From positions 124,001 to 188,000 of the forward strand of contig CAJJAW010000008.1 in assembly GCA_905182195.1 (NCBI GenBank): 64,000 nt of DNA, given 5' to 3'. This stretch comes from Alphaproteobacteria bacterium UBA4588. Lineage in GTDB: Bacteria; Pseudomonadota; Alphaproteobacteria; Rhodobacterales; Rhodobacteraceae. Each line of letters begins with the position of its first letter. Within the stretch, counting starts at the first letter, position 1. Both the position numbers and the translations under genes were made by a program. Below the pieces are notes generated by a model. That model did no database searches. It saw only the letters and a list, made by a program, of their open reading frames with translations, and was not told where the DNA came from. This document shows, one piece after another, positions 15,120 through 24,326 of this stretch.

Positions 15120-16469
15120 TTGCAGCAACTTTTAGGAAAACGCCTTTCTACCGGAAGGTCAATTCTTGAAATCCACGGGCGTGACGAAGCTTACACAAAC
15201 CCAGCCTTGCCCGATGCTGTAGCCTTCCCAAACTCAACCAAAGAAGTTTCAGAAATTGTGAAAATCTGCGCGACGCATCGCTGCCCAATGGTGCCCTTTG
15301 GCGTTGGGACCTCTTTAGAGGGACATGTTGTCCCAACCCAAGGTGGCATCAGCATCGACACCAGCCGTATGAACAGGGTGCTCGAAATCCGTGGCCAAGA
15401 TCTAAACGTTGTGGTGCAGCCCGGAGTAACCCGGTCCCAACTGAACACTGAATTACGGGCGTTAGGCCTCATGTTCACCGTCGATCCCGGCGCAGATGCC
15501 ACACTAGGTGGCATGGCCGCTACACGTGCGTCAGGAACGAATGCGGTTCGCTACGGCACTATGCGAGAAAATGTCCTAGCTTTAGAAGTCGTTTTGCCAG
15601 ACGGGCAAATTATTCATACCGGTAGCCAAGCACGAAAATCTTCTGCAGGCTACGACCTCACTCATCTTTTCGTGGGCTCAGAGGGCACACTCGGCATCAT
15701 AACCCAACTGACCATACGCCTCTTTGGTCAACCCGAGTCTACTCGTGCGGCCACCTGTGTTTTTGAAACAGTGAATGATGCAGTTACTGCAGTTATTCTC
15801 GCTATCCAATCCGGCATCCCCTTCGCACGGGTGGAATTGTTGGACGAGATTCAAATGAGGGGTATGAACCTCTACAACGCAGATATGAATTATCCAGAAA
15901 AACCACATCTATTTTTAGAATTCCAAGGCACTAACGCCACCACGACAGAGCAAGTTGAGATGTTTAATGCAATCAGCGATGATTTGGGTGCCTCAGAATA
16001 TCAATGGGCAACTAAAACTGAAGAACGAAATGCGCTTTGGAAGGCCCGTCATGACGCCTATTATGCAGCAAAAACTCTACGGCCAGGCGCAGAAGGATTT
16101 GTAACAGATTGCTGTGTACCCATTTCAAAATTGGCGGAATGTATCACACAAACTAAGATTGAGATTGAAAAATCTGGCCTTATAGCTCCAATTTTGGGCC
16201 ATGTGGGAGATGGAAATTTTCACCTGATAATCTTGATTGAACCTGGAAATAATATTGAATTAGATGCCGCAAATCAACTTTCCGAAGCTGCAAACCTATT
16301 GGCACTCAAATTTGGCGGCACAGTAACAGGCGAGCATGGCGTAGGTCTGGGCAAGAAAAAATATATGCAAGAAGAGCATGGTGCGGCCTATGATCTGATG
16401 GGGCTTTTAAAAAGTACGATCGACCCTGACAACCTTATGAATCCTGATAAACTGGTTAGCTTGAGTTAA
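15120..16469 (+). CDS. FAD-binding oxidoreductase, D-lactate dehydrogenase (cytochrome)/GlcD type
   Basis: Oxidises a 2-hydroxy acid, probably D-lactate, passing electrons to cytochrome or the quinone pool. The PCMH-type FAD domain is visible (FAD loop PFGVGTSLEGHVVPTQGG near residue 58, DPGADATLGGMAATRASGTN near 125, HLFVGSEGTLGIIT near 183), and the C-terminal FAD-oxidase domain has the metal/active-site histidines GHVGDGNFH and TGEHGVGLGK. The first available start in frame is TTG 15120. An ATG at 15083 with GGA upstream is followed by the expected N-terminus (M-P-N-Q-D-T) but in another frame, so a 1-base indel near 15100 may hide the true start. Confidence 0.9.
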   Translation: MQQLLGKRLSTGRSILEIHGRDEAYTNPALPDAVAFPNSTKEVSEIVKICATHRCPMVPFGVGTSLEGHVVPTQGGISIDTSRMNRVLEIRGQDLNVVVQPGVTRSQLNTELRALGLMFTVDPGADATLGGMAATRASGTNAVRYGTMRENVLALEVVLPDGQIIHTGSQARKSSAGYDLTHLFVGSEGTLGIITQLTIRLFGQPESTRAATCVFETVNDAVTAVILAIQSGIPFARVELLDEIQMRGMNLYNADMNYPEKPHLFLEFQGTNATTTEQVEMFNAISDDLGASEYQWATKTEERNALWKARHDAYYAAKTLRPGAEGFVTDCCVPISKLAECITQTKIEIEKSGLIAPILGHVGDGNFHLIILIEPGNNIELDAANQLSEAANLLALKFGGTVTGEHGVGLGKKKYMQEEHGAAYDLMGLLKSTIDPDNLMNPDKLVSLS

Positions 16470-16534
16470 AATAGCCAAAACATCTGTCCAGTTTTATTAT
16501 AAATTTACCAATTTCCACCCTAGAACTTCCAGCG

Positions 16535-16771
16535 TTAAAACGCTTTGAAGGTTTGCGTAGTGTAGGTGCGTTCGATGCCATCTATTCCAAGTAGGTTATC
16601 GTTGATAAACATACCAATATCTTGACCATCTGGCGTGTAAAGCTTCATCAACAGATCATAATCACCACTGACTGAATATAATTCAGAATGGATTTCACGT
16701 AACGCAATTTGCGCGGCGACGTTATAGGCGGTGCCTGGGCGGCACCGGATTTGAACGAAGAGGCAACTCAT
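16535..16771 (-). CDS. Stand-alone AsnC/Lrp effector-binding (RAM) domain protein
   Basis: 78 residues forming only the ligand-binding half of an Lrp/AsnC regulator, with no helix-turn-helix. The fold is visible: strand CLFVQIRCRPG, helix YNVAAQIALREI, then ELYSVSGDYDLLMKLYT (the conserved effector pocket 'xGxYDLL') and IERTYTTQTF. Such proteins form rings that bind amino acids and may modulate full-length Lrp proteins. RBS AAAGGAC lies before ATG 16771. It is convergent with the FAD oxidase. Confidence 0.88.
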   Translation of the reverse strand: MSCLFVQIRCRPGTAYNVAAQIALREIHSELYSVSGDYDLLMKLYTPDGQDIGMFINDNLLGIDGIERTYTTQTFKAF

Positions 16772-16922
16772 CCAAAGTCCTTTCTAATATTGTTTTTACA
16801 CCCAAATCTTTAATGCTCTTTAGCAACAACACAAGCTTGCATCGTAAACAAATTATTGTTTCATAGGTTTTGTTTACCACCGAGTAATTTTGCTTTGAGC
16901 CAGACGTAGCTAGATGTTTAAA

Positions 16923-18419
16923 TTATGATACAGCTCCACTCATATAAGCGTTGATCACAAGAAAAATTCCTCCAGATAGAATAGCTGCCGCCGGAACAGT
17001 GATGATCCACGCCGCAATAATGGTTAAGAAGTGGCGGCGCCGCACAAGTTTCCGTCGCCGGCGCTCTTCTTTTGGATGCGCCGATGGTTCAGGGATCAAA
17101 ATACGTGCAATCTTCATGCGCCGCTGTGCATCCCATTCTCGGAAAAAACCCACCCCAAACACGCCCCCAACCGCGATATGTGTGGAGCTTACTGGCAATC
17201 CCAGCCAGCTAGCCATAATTACTGTGATTGCGGCTGACAGGGCCACACAATAGGCACGCATTGGATTGAGCTTAGTAATTTGCCCCCCTACCATTCGGAT
17301 CAATTTAGGGCCAAAAAGAAATAACCCAAAAGATATTCCCAACGCACCAATTACCATCACCCAAAGAGGAATAGACACTGCATCAATAAAGGCACCAGAA
17401 GTGGAGGCTTGCACAATAGCGGCGAGTGGCCCTACGGCGTTTGCAACATCGTTTGCGCCATGCGCAAAGCTCAGCAATGCAGCGGACACGACCAGTGGAA
17501 TGCCAAATAATTTTTTAAGAGATTTATTACGGTTTTCCAAACCGATGGATTGCTTGCGAATGACGGGGATCATCACAAACCATATCAAAAGCCCCATACC
17601 CAAACCAATCATTAGGGCGGTTGAAAAGTCAATTTTCATAACTTTTTTCAGACCCTTGAGAGACAGGTAAACAGCAAATGCTGCCCCCATTATGCCCACT
17701 AGGAACGGAACCCATTTACGTGCGGCGGCAATCTTGTCAGGCTGATACACTATTTGAGATTTGATGAACCATAAAAATAGAGCCGCAACAGCCCCACCTA
17801 GGACTGGCGATATAACCCAGCTGGCAGCAATCTTATACATGGTCGGCCAATTTACCGCCGCAAATCCGGCGGCAGCAATACCTGCTCCCATAACGCCACC
17901 CACAACGGAATGCGTAGTAGACACAGGCGCACCTATCCATGTAGCCAGATTTACCCAAAGAGCGGCCGAAAGGAGCGCTGCAAGCATCGCCCAGATAAAA
18001 ATAGAAGTTGTTTGCAGGCTTTCAGGGGCTACAATCCCCTTTGCGATGGTTGAAACCACGTCGCCACCAGCAAGTAGTGCCCCAGCGCTTTCAAAAATGA
18101 CCGCTATTGCAATGGCACCACCCATTGTCAAAGCATTTGCACCAACCGCAGGCCCCATATTATTAGCCACATCGTTGGCGCCTATATTCAGCGCCATGTA
18201 TGCACCCAACCCAGCAGCAATCACAACAACAACCGTATTGCCAGTATTCCCAAACAAATATAGCGCAATGAGCCCTGCCAGAATGATGAATGCCAGCGAA
18301 ACCCCTAGGCCCATAAACGGACGCGTTGCGTAGGATGTAGCCCGCTCTAAAGATGAGAACCGCCCCAAATCTCGGTCTAACGTTTCGAGATGTCGCTGCT
18401 CATAATTATTGTCTGCCAT
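16923..18419 (-). CDS. pit: Inorganic phosphate transporter, PiT family
   Basis: Inner-membrane cation/phosphate symporter of 498 residues. The duplicated PiT signature is present in both halves: GANDVANNMGPAVGANAL near residue 80 and SFAHGANDVANAVGPLAA near 318, each with an aspartate-asparagine phosphate site. SSTHIAVGG and APVSTTHSVVGG repeats mark the second conserved element. An N-terminal ~40-residue hydrophilic extension is present. No Pho box was found upstream. Confidence 0.95.
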   Translation of the reverse strand: MADNNYEQRHLETLDRDLGRFSSLERATSYATRPFMGLGVSLAFIILAGLIALYLFGNTGNTVVVVIAAGLGAYMALNIGANDVANNMGPAVGANALTMGGAIAIAVIFESAGALLAGGDVVSTIAKGIVAPESLQTTSIFIWAMLAALLSAALWVNLATWIGAPVSTTHSVVGGVMGAGIAAAGFAAVNWPTMYKIAASWVISPVLGGAVAALFLWFIKSQIVYQPDKIAAARKWVPFLVGIMGAAFAVYLSLKGLKKVMKIDFSTALMIGLGMGLLIWFVMIPVIRKQSIGLENRNKSLKKLFGIPLVVSAALLSFAHGANDVANAVGPLAAIVQASTSGAFIDAVSIPLWVMVIGALGISFGLFLFGPKLIRMVGGQITKLNPMRAYCVALSAAITVIMASWLGLPVSSTHIAVGGVFGVGFFREWDAQRRMKIARILIPEPSAHPKEERRRRKLVRRRHFLTIIAAWIITVPAAAILSGGIFLVINAYMSGAVS

Positions 18420-18876
18420 TGATCCGCACCCTTAAAAAAATTCTGCCTTTTAGCAGTTACCTTTTTGAGCGCCAATTATATCCAGTCCAGATGGATTACA
18501 ATAAGCATATGTGAACAATATTAAAATATGGCTGCGTCTAGGTCCCTAAGACTGCATTTTTGACACATATGAATTGATTTGATCAGTTGATTATCCAACT
18601 CAAAATTTCAATACTCTCTGGCCCAAGTGTCATGCTAGTAGACAGTACGTATCGTAACAGTGAGAGCATAAGCTTAGTCTAGAATTGTAGACGAGGCTTT
18701 ACTACGCTGCCTCTACTAATCTGTACGTTCATATAAACCTGTTCACTACGGGCCGTCGCTCGAGACACAATAATCAATAGGAATTACTAAAAATAATAAG
18801 TGAAATTTAAATAAAACTCTCTACACAGACATAAAACTAAGTTGCCAAGCATTACGCTTTTTTATTCAAACTAATA
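18420..18876. other. 457-bp intergenic region upstream of the PiT gene
   Basis: No credible open frame. It must hold the PiT promoter (minus strand). Only short inverted repeats (e.g. GTCTA-N6-TAGAC near 18680) were noticed. No tRNA or riboswitch was recognised. Confidence 0.4.
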
Positions 18877-19053
18877 TCACTTACCGTCGCGGGCCGTTTT
18901 TTCTTCCCGGGTCAGTTTGTTGTTCCAAGCATTGTTGCTCAGGCCAAGTTCACTAGGTAAGGGTTTAGTCTTACCTACACTAATTTTACCACCCTTGTTC
19001 AAAAACTCTTGCACAAGCGCGTCGTCAGTAGTTTTTTTGGGGATCTGTTTCAT
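18877..19053 (-). CDS. Conserved 58-aa basic protein
   Basis: Short frame from ATG 19053 to TGA at 18877, starting MKQIPKKTTDDALVQEFLNK and continuing with a lysine/glycine segment (KGGKISVGKTKPLPSELGL) and SNNAWNNKLTREEK. The sequence is highly protein-like and, as I recall, similar short proteins are common in marine alphaproteobacteria, but no function is known. The fold looks like a helix plus basic tail, consistent with nucleic-acid binding (inference). Only a weak AGAAAAG ribosome-binding site is visible. Confidence 0.65.
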   Translation of the reverse strand: MKQIPKKTTDDALVQEFLNKGGKISVGKTKPLPSELGLSNNAWNNKLTREEKTARDGK

Positions 19054-19174
19054 AAAACTTTTCTACTACTATCTCACTATGCTTGTCACCCGTCATTCGG
19101 TTTTTTTTAGACTCTGTCCGGTTCAGAGTTAGCTTATTACTTGGAGTGGCTATGAACCCCCCAAAGTAATTACG

Positions 19175-20020
19175 CTAAGCTATTGCCAAATCTGGCAAGG
19201 CCTTAACCAAATCATCAACTGCCTTCATCTGAGCCAAGAAAGGTTTAATCAAATGCAACGGCAAAGCACTTGGGCCATCACATAAAGCTTGCCCTGGATC
19301 GGGGTGGGCTTCCAAAAACAAGCCAGCGATGCCTACCGCCAAGCCTGCGCGCGCTAGTTCGGCAATTTGCCCGCGACGCCCGCCTGACTCAGCTGCATTG
19401 GCCGCACGCGTTTGAAGTGCATGGGTCACGTCAAAAATGATAGGCGCATCATCGCTACAATCTTTCATGGTTCGCAACCCTAACATATCAACGACCAAAT
19501 TATCATAACCAAAACAGGTTCCACGCTCACACATCAATATTTTATTGTTCCCACACTCACGAATTTTGTCCACCAAATTTTGAATTTGTGGTGGGCTCAT
19601 AAACTGAGGTTTTTTCACATTGATCACGGCTTTAGTTGCCGCGACAGCGGCAATGAGATCGGTTTGGCGCGCTAAAAAGGCAGGTATTTGCAAAATTTCA
19701 CAGACTTCGGCAACTGGAGCTGCCTGAGAAATTTCGTGGACATCAGTCAAAACAGGCACACCAAAGGTATCTTTGACTTCCTGCAAAACCTTCAAACCCT
19801 CATCCAGGCCAGGACCTCTATATGAATAGATCGAGGAACGGTTGGCTTTGTCGAAAGAGGCTTTAAAAATATATGGTAAACCCAAGTCTTGCGTTGCCGT
19901 GACAAAAGCCTCCGCAACCCGCATCGCCAGATCTCGGCTCTCGATAACGTTAATGCCACCGATAAGGCTCACCGGCAATTGATTGCCCAAGGTAATCTTA
20001 CCAACGTTGATCTCAGTCAT
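19175..20020 (-). CDS. kdsA: 3-deoxy-8-phosphooctulonate (Kdo-8-P) synthase
   Basis: Condenses arabinose 5-phosphate with phosphoenolpyruvate to Kdo-8-phosphate, the first step towards the lipopolysaccharide core sugar Kdo. 281 residues of the DAHP/KDOP aldolase fold. Motifs include [12 protein letters not shown] near 58, PVLTDVHE near 93, [12 protein letters not shown] near 114, the cofactor region [18 protein letters not shown] near 164 and FLEAHPDP near 235. It clusters with kdsD and kdsB, giving three of the Kdo activation genes together. Confidence 0.96.
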   Translation of the reverse strand: MTEINVGKITLGNQLPVSLIGGINVIESRDLAMRVAEAFVTATQDLGLPYIFKASFDKANRSSIYSYRGPGLDEGLKVLQEVKDTFGVPVLTDVHEISQAAPVAEVCEILQIPAFLARQTDLIAAVAATKAVINVKKPQFMSPPQIQNLVDKIRECGNNKILMCERGTCFGYDNLVVDMLGLRTMKDCSDDAPIIFDVTHALQTRAANAAESGGRRGQIAELARAGLAVGIAGLFLEAHPDPGQALCDGPSALPLHLIKPFLAQMKAVDDLVKALPDLAIA

Positions 20021-20154
20021 TGAAACGGCTCTCTAAAAATATGTTGGATCAGTCATAGCACAAATTATGAAGTTTCAAAGGCGTCTCTGTTCACCTTGGA
20101 TGTTTAATGAAATGCGTGTAGGTGTACTTAAAATACAGGATAGTTTGGTGCTCA

Positions 20155-21162
20155 ATGAATATAAAAAGCTCTGTTGACCCCGCCACATCTGTTTTGGACG
20201 CAATTGAGTGCTTTTCAACGGGTTTGGTCCAGATGAAAGCTACTCTCAATAAACCTATAATGTACGCAGTCCTCCAAAAAACAGCAGAACTAATTTATCA
20301 TATGAAAGGCCGACTTATCCTCTCTGGTATGGGTAAAAGTGGACATGTAGCACGTAAACTGGCAGCTACGCTTTCATCAACGGGAACCCCTGCGTATTTT
20401 GTACATGCGGCAGAGGCGAGCCATGGCGATCTTGGTATGATCCAAAGTGATGACGTTTTGATGCTTTTGTCCTGGTCTGGAGAGACGGGCGAGCTGTCAG
20501 ACATCATCGCCTATGCCATACGGTTTGATGTACCCATAGTTGGGATTACCAGCAAAGCAGATGGTACCCTTGCCCAACGGGCTCAACATACCATTGTATT
20601 GCCCACAGCCAAAGAAGCTTGCCCACATAATCTTGCTCCAACCACATCCACTTTGATGCAAATGGCCATGGGCGACGCTTTGGCAGTTACACTGCTCAAA
20701 ATGCGCGGTTTTTCCGAGGAAAACTTCCATAACTTTCACCCTGGCGGCAAGCTTGGCGCCATGTTGGAACCGGTCTCTAAGTTTATGTTTTCGGAAGACC
20801 AGCTACCTTTGCTTGACCAATCAGTGCCCATCTTTGAAGTTATCACTGAAATTTCTACCAAAGGTTTTGGAATTGTGGGGCTCTTAGATTGCACAGGCAA
20901 ACTATGTGGCGTTATAACCGACGGCGATATTCGGCGTTATCTTGAGAAAAATGCGAGCGGCTCGATGCAGGACGTTATGTGGTCCACATGTGCGAAAGAT
21001 ATTATGAGCCCAGCGCCTATCACCTTAAAGCCTGAAAGTTTGGGTGCACGCTCATTGCACATCTTACAAACACACGAAATATCAGCTGCCTTTGTGATGC
21101 AAAAAAATATCCCAATCGGCCTGATTACAGTTCTGCAACTCTTGCAACGCGGTGTGGCGTAA
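20155..21162 (+). CDS. kdsD: D-arabinose 5-phosphate isomerase, KpsF/GutQ family
   Basis: Converts ribulose 5-phosphate to arabinose 5-phosphate for Kdo synthesis. The N-terminal SIS domain (GRLILSGMGKSGHVARKLAATLSS, HAAEASHGDLGM) and the paired C-terminal CBS domains (from about residue 200) are the normal order for this family. ATG 20155 (MNIKSSVDP) is preferred over the frame extension from 20122, giving 335 residues. It is divergent from kdsA and convergent with kdsB. Confidence 0.93.
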   Translation: MNIKSSVDPATSVLDAIECFSTGLVQMKATLNKPIMYAVLQKTAELIYHMKGRLILSGMGKSGHVARKLAATLSSTGTPAYFVHAAEASHGDLGMIQSDDVLMLLSWSGETGELSDIIAYAIRFDVPIVGITSKADGTLAQRAQHTIVLPTAKEACPHNLAPTTSTLMQMAMGDALAVTLLKMRGFSEENFHNFHPGGKLGAMLEPVSKFMFSEDQLPLLDQSVPIFEVITEISTKGFGIVGLLDCTGKLCGVITDGDIRRYLEKNASGSMQDVMWSTCAKDIMSPAPITLKPESLGARSLHILQTHEISAAFVMQKNIPIGLITVLQLLQRGVA

Positions 21163-21191
21163 GTCACCAGTTCCACTCAAATACCAATATT

Positions 21192-21998
21192 TTATGGCCA
21201 GCCATTTTGTAGTAACACGCCTTCGATACGCGCGACATCAACTGGATTATTCAACTCCCAAAACACCCGCCCTTTTCCCTCCACCAGAACGCATCGGACC
21301 TTCGTGGCCTGTTCTAAAAACCTTAATTGCTCAAGCCCCTCAAACCTTTCCAAAGCGCCCTGCGACCATTCAACATATCGCGCCAAAGTTTTAGGCCGGT
21401 ACGCGTAGGCACCCACATGATGGTAAACTGGAGTTTTAGCATCAGTTGCATATGCCTTATCCGTGAAAGGCAAAACTTCCTTGGAAAAATACAGTGCATC
21501 CCAATTTAAATCAAACACCGCTGTGGTCCCGCCCACACGTCCATTCCTGCGGTCCTCAAGAAACATATTCAGAGTGTAGCCATCGCATTGTAAAACCGGG
21601 GTTGCCATTTGCACATCGGGGTCGCGCTCCATCTCATCAATTAGGGCAGTTATGAACCACGGCGGTGTTAAGGGCGCGTCACCTTGAAGATTAACAACAA
21701 TGTCAGCTGATCCAACCAAACCTTCCAAGGCCTCTGCAACACGCTCTGTTCCGTTGCGGCAGTTACTCGAGGTCATGATCACTTTACCACCAAATTTTTT
21801 AACAGCCTGTGCAATGCGCTCATCATCCGTGGTCACAAAAATGTCATCAACATCAGGGACCTCACAAGCAGTTTCCCAGCTTCGTTGAATTAATGATTTT
21901 GTGGTGCCAGTTGCTCCAGTCAAAAGCGCAAGAGGTTTACCCTCAAATCGAGCAGATGCATAGCGAGCGGGGATGATAATCACGGTTTTTTCTGTCAT
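21192..21998 (-). CDS. kdsB: CMP-Kdo synthetase (3-deoxy-manno-octulosonate cytidylyltransferase)
   Basis: Activates Kdo with CTP to CMP-Kdo for transfer to lipid A. 268 residues with the cytidylyltransferase signature IIPARYASARFEGKPLA near the N-terminus, FVTTDDERIAQAVKKFGG, TSSNCRNGTERVAEAL and the catalytic DIVVNLQGDAPL. The C-terminal LEQLRFLE motif is also present. It completes the Kdo set with kdsA and kdsD. Confidence 0.95.
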   Translation of the reverse strand: MTEKTVIIIPARYASARFEGKPLALLTGATGTTKSLIQRSWETACEVPDVDDIFVTTDDERIAQAVKKFGGKVIMTSSNCRNGTERVAEALEGLVGSADIVVNLQGDAPLTPPWFITALIDEMERDPDVQMATPVLQCDGYTLNMFLEDRRNGRVGGTTAVFDLNWDALYFSKEVLPFTDKAYATDAKTPVYHHVGAYAYRPKTLARYVEWSQGALERFEGLEQLRFLEQATKVRCVLVEGKGRVFWELNNPVDVARIEGVLLQNGWP

Positions 21999-22134
21999 AT
22001 GGAACCCTTAGGGGATTCACGGCACGTAATCAAAATATTTTAGTAGCCGTGGGTCGTAAAATTTTACAAAGTCATGCCGTAGCCCAAATTCTCATTTAAT
22101 TTAGCTCCAAGCTTCAGTCGTCAAAACTTAACTT

Positions 22135-22189
22135 CGGCCTGTTAGATACCCCATAACTTTTGTAGCAAAAGTTTTGCAGAGGTAGGCCG
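22135..22189. other. Nested inverted-repeat structure (possible RNA element)
   Basis: Three stems nest in 55 nt: CGGCCT (22135-22140) with AGGCCG (22184-22189); ACC (22148-22150) with GGT (22181-22183); and AACTTTTG (22155-22162) with CAAAAGTT (22166-22173) around loop TAG. It lies downstream of the DUF2256 gene (minus) and upstream of kdsB. It could be a terminator-like structure for the DUF2256 transcript or a small RNA element. Confidence 0.45.
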
Positions 22190-22233
22190 CATACAATTTT
22201 GGGTGATCAGCTTAACGAGCGCCCTTAGCCAGA

Positions 22234-22380
22234 CTAAACGCCAGACCCTAAACTTCTGCATTTTTTTGAGCAATACAACACTTCTTCCCAATCTTTGGCC
22301 CATTTTTTACGCCATACGAAAGGCAGCTTGCAAACTAAACAGACTTTGGACGGAAAATTTGATTTCTTAACCATTTTCAT
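22234..22380 (-). CDS. DUF2256 zinc-ribbon-like protein
   Basis: 48 residues: C-x2-C (VCLVCKLPF) and a second pair C-x3-C ([10 protein letters not shown]) with a tryptophan-rich centre ([14 protein letters not shown]), the DUF2256 pattern, likely binding one zinc. The ATG at 22380 overlaps the stop of the preceding TIGR03643-type gene (ATGA), so the two are translationally coupled. DUF2256 genes are often found next to iron-sulfur photolyases, as here, but the role is unknown. Confidence 0.85.
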   Translation of the reverse strand: MKMVKKSNFPSKVCLVCKLPFVWRKKWAKDWEEVLYCSKKCRSLGSGV

Positions 22381-22598
22381 TTGTAAAATTCCCTCCGGCT
22401 GCCAAACTCATTCACCCGTTTGCGCCATGCTCGGTAGCTGCCAGTTTTCAAAGTGTCCCGCATCAAGCGCTTAACCTGCTTTTCACTGAGCCCGTATTGC
22501 TGTTTAATATGGGCAAACGAAACATGATCTGAAAGGGCCATTTCGATGACCTCACTCGCTTCTTCTGGACGTAATGCGATGTGATCGATTTTCATCAT
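22377..22598 (-). CDS. TIGR03643/DUF2805-type small helical protein
   Basis: 73 residues, helical and basic: [39 protein letters not shown] (helix-turn-helix-like) and [16 protein letters not shown]. This matches the small family usually found with DUF2256 and cryptochrome/photolyase genes. Function unknown; the helix-turn-helix look suggests nucleic-acid contact (inference). It is divergent from the photolyase and coupled to DUF2256. Confidence 0.83.
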   Translation of the reverse strand: MMKIDHIALRPEEASEVIEMALSDHVSFAHIKQQYGLSEKQVKRLMRDTLKTGSYRAWRKRVNEFGSRREFYK

Positions 22599-22766
22599 AA
22601 GGAGCCTTTTTGTTTGACGATTTACACATAGGCGTCTCGAGGTAAACTAACAGCCCTAAGTAAAAAATTTTATGTTTTAGTAAATCAATTATCCAGACCC
22701 TCCTTGAAAGATGCTGTATCTCCTCTAGTTCACACTTCTAAATGACGGGCTCACTAAGGATCTATT

Positions 22767-24308
22767 TTGACTGCGTTACGCATTATACTCGGCGACCAGA
22801 TCTCTGAGACAATTTCGAGCATGGATGGCGCAGATCCGCAGAGGGATATAATCCTCTTCTGCGAGGTTGTGGCCGAAGCCACCTATGTGAAGCACCACAA
22901 AAAGAAGATTGCGTTCATTTTTTCTGCCATGCGCCATTTCGCAGAGGATTTGCGCTCCAAGGGCTACCAGGTTGATTACTACCACTTGGACCCGAAGGCC
23001 CCATTGGGCAACTTCACCGCGGCTGTGCGGCAAGCCCTAGGCACCCACACTGTTGATCACATCATCGTAACTGAGCCAGGCGAATATCGGGTTGGGACGG
23101 AGTTGAGTGGCTGGGCTGAAACCTTTGACCTGCCAGTATTTATCCGCCCCGATACCCGGTTTTTATGTGACCACGCTGAGTTTGAGACCTGGAGCGAAGG
23201 GCGCAAAAGTCTTCGCATGGAATATTTCTACCGCGACATGCGAAAAAAATATTCCATTTTGATGGAGGGTGATCAACCACTTGGCGGGCAATGGAATTTT
23301 GACAGCGATAATCGCAAGCCCCCGCAACCGTCTTACGATGTGCCAGACACCTATCACAATCCGCCAGACGCTATTACAAAAGACGTATTGCAACTTGTTG
23401 AAACCCAATTCCCTGATCACATGGGCACAACTGATGCGTTTCATTTTGCCGTCACAGCCAAGCAGGCAAAAGCGGCCTTGGTGCAATTCATTGAGGAAAG
23501 ACTGCCACATTTTGGCGATTTTCAAGATGCTATGATCCAGGGAAAGCCATGGATGTATCACGCACACATCGGGTTATATCTTAATGTCGGTTTGTTGTTG
23601 CCATTGGAATGCATCGCAGCAGCAGAGCAAGCCTATCACCGCAAACACGCACCGCTCAATGCTGTTGAAGGGTTCATTCGTCAAATTTTAGGCTGGCGAG
23701 AGTTTGTGCGTGGGATCTATTGGAAAGAAATGCCAGGTTATGCGGGCGTGAATTTCTTTGGGGCAAAGCGTGATCTACCAGCCTTTTACTGGGATGCTGA
23801 CACTAAGATGAATTGCATGCATCAATCGGTGACTGAAACCGTCGAAAATGCCTACGCCCACCATATTCAACGCCTGATGGTCTTGGGCAATTTTGCTCTT
23901 TTGACCGGGATTGATCCGCGACAAGTCAACGACTGGTTTCTGAGCGTCTACGCCGATGCCTTCGAATGGGTTGAGCTGCCGAATGTATCTGGCATGGCCC
24001 TATTTGCAGATGGAGGGTTTTTGGCTAGCAAACCCTATGCCTCAGGCGGTGGATATATCAATAAGATGTCCAACTACTGCAAGGGATGCAGCTATCAAGT
24101 AAACCAAAAAACTGGCCCGGGCGCCTGCCCATTCAATTATTTGTACTGGGATTTTCTGGACCGTAATCGTGATAAATTAGGCAAAAACCACCGCGTTGGA
24201 ATGATGTATAAGGTCTACGACCGGATGTCAGATGACAAAAAACTTGCAATTCATGAAGACAGCGCAAAATTTCTAAAAAATTTGGATGCGCATTCCAGTG
24301 ATTGCTAA
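22767..24308 (+). CDS. phrB: Iron-sulfur photolyase/cryptochrome (PhrB/CryB family)
   Basis: Flavoprotein of the FeS-BCP branch, likely a light-driven (6-4) DNA photolyase. 513 residues: N-terminal antenna domain (LRIILGDQIS), FAD-binding helical domain (GFIRQILGWREFVRG near 306, AYAHHIQRLMVLGNF near 365, WFLSVYADAFEWVE near 392). The four 4Fe-4S cysteines are visible: one in MNCMHQSV (~350) and three in CKGCSYQVNQKTGPGAC (~437-453). The start is TTG 22767 with AAGGA 7 nt before it, because no ATG fits the family N-terminus. Divergent DUF2256 and TIGR03643-type partners support the assignment. Confidence 0.93.
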   Translation: MTALRIILGDQISETISSMDGADPQRDIILFCEVVAEATYVKHHKKKIAFIFSAMRHFAEDLRSKGYQVDYYHLDPKAPLGNFTAAVRQALGTHTVDHIIVTEPGEYRVGTELSGWAETFDLPVFIRPDTRFLCDHAEFETWSEGRKSLRMEYFYRDMRKKYSILMEGDQPLGGQWNFDSDNRKPPQPSYDVPDTYHNPPDAITKDVLQLVETQFPDHMGTTDAFHFAVTAKQAKAALVQFIEERLPHFGDFQDAMIQGKPWMYHAHIGLYLNVGLLLPLECIAAAEQAYHRKHAPLNAVEGFIRQILGWREFVRGIYWKEMPGYAGVNFFGAKRDLPAFYWDADTKMNCMHQSVTETVENAYAHHIQRLMVLGNFALLTGIDPRQVNDWFLSVYADAFEWVELPNVSGMALFADGGFLASKPYASGGGYINKMSNYCKGCSYQVNQKTGPGACPFNYLYWDFLDRNRDKLGKNHRVGMMYKVYDRMSDDKKLAIHEDSAKFLKNLDAHSSDC

Positions 24309-24326
24309 AGCAACAGCGCGATTGAT

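Noticed and set aside
18420-18876. Pho box before the PiT gene
   Set aside because: Sequence near 18626 (GTGTCATGCTAGTAGACAG) does not contain the paired CTGTCAT-like repeats at the right spacing.
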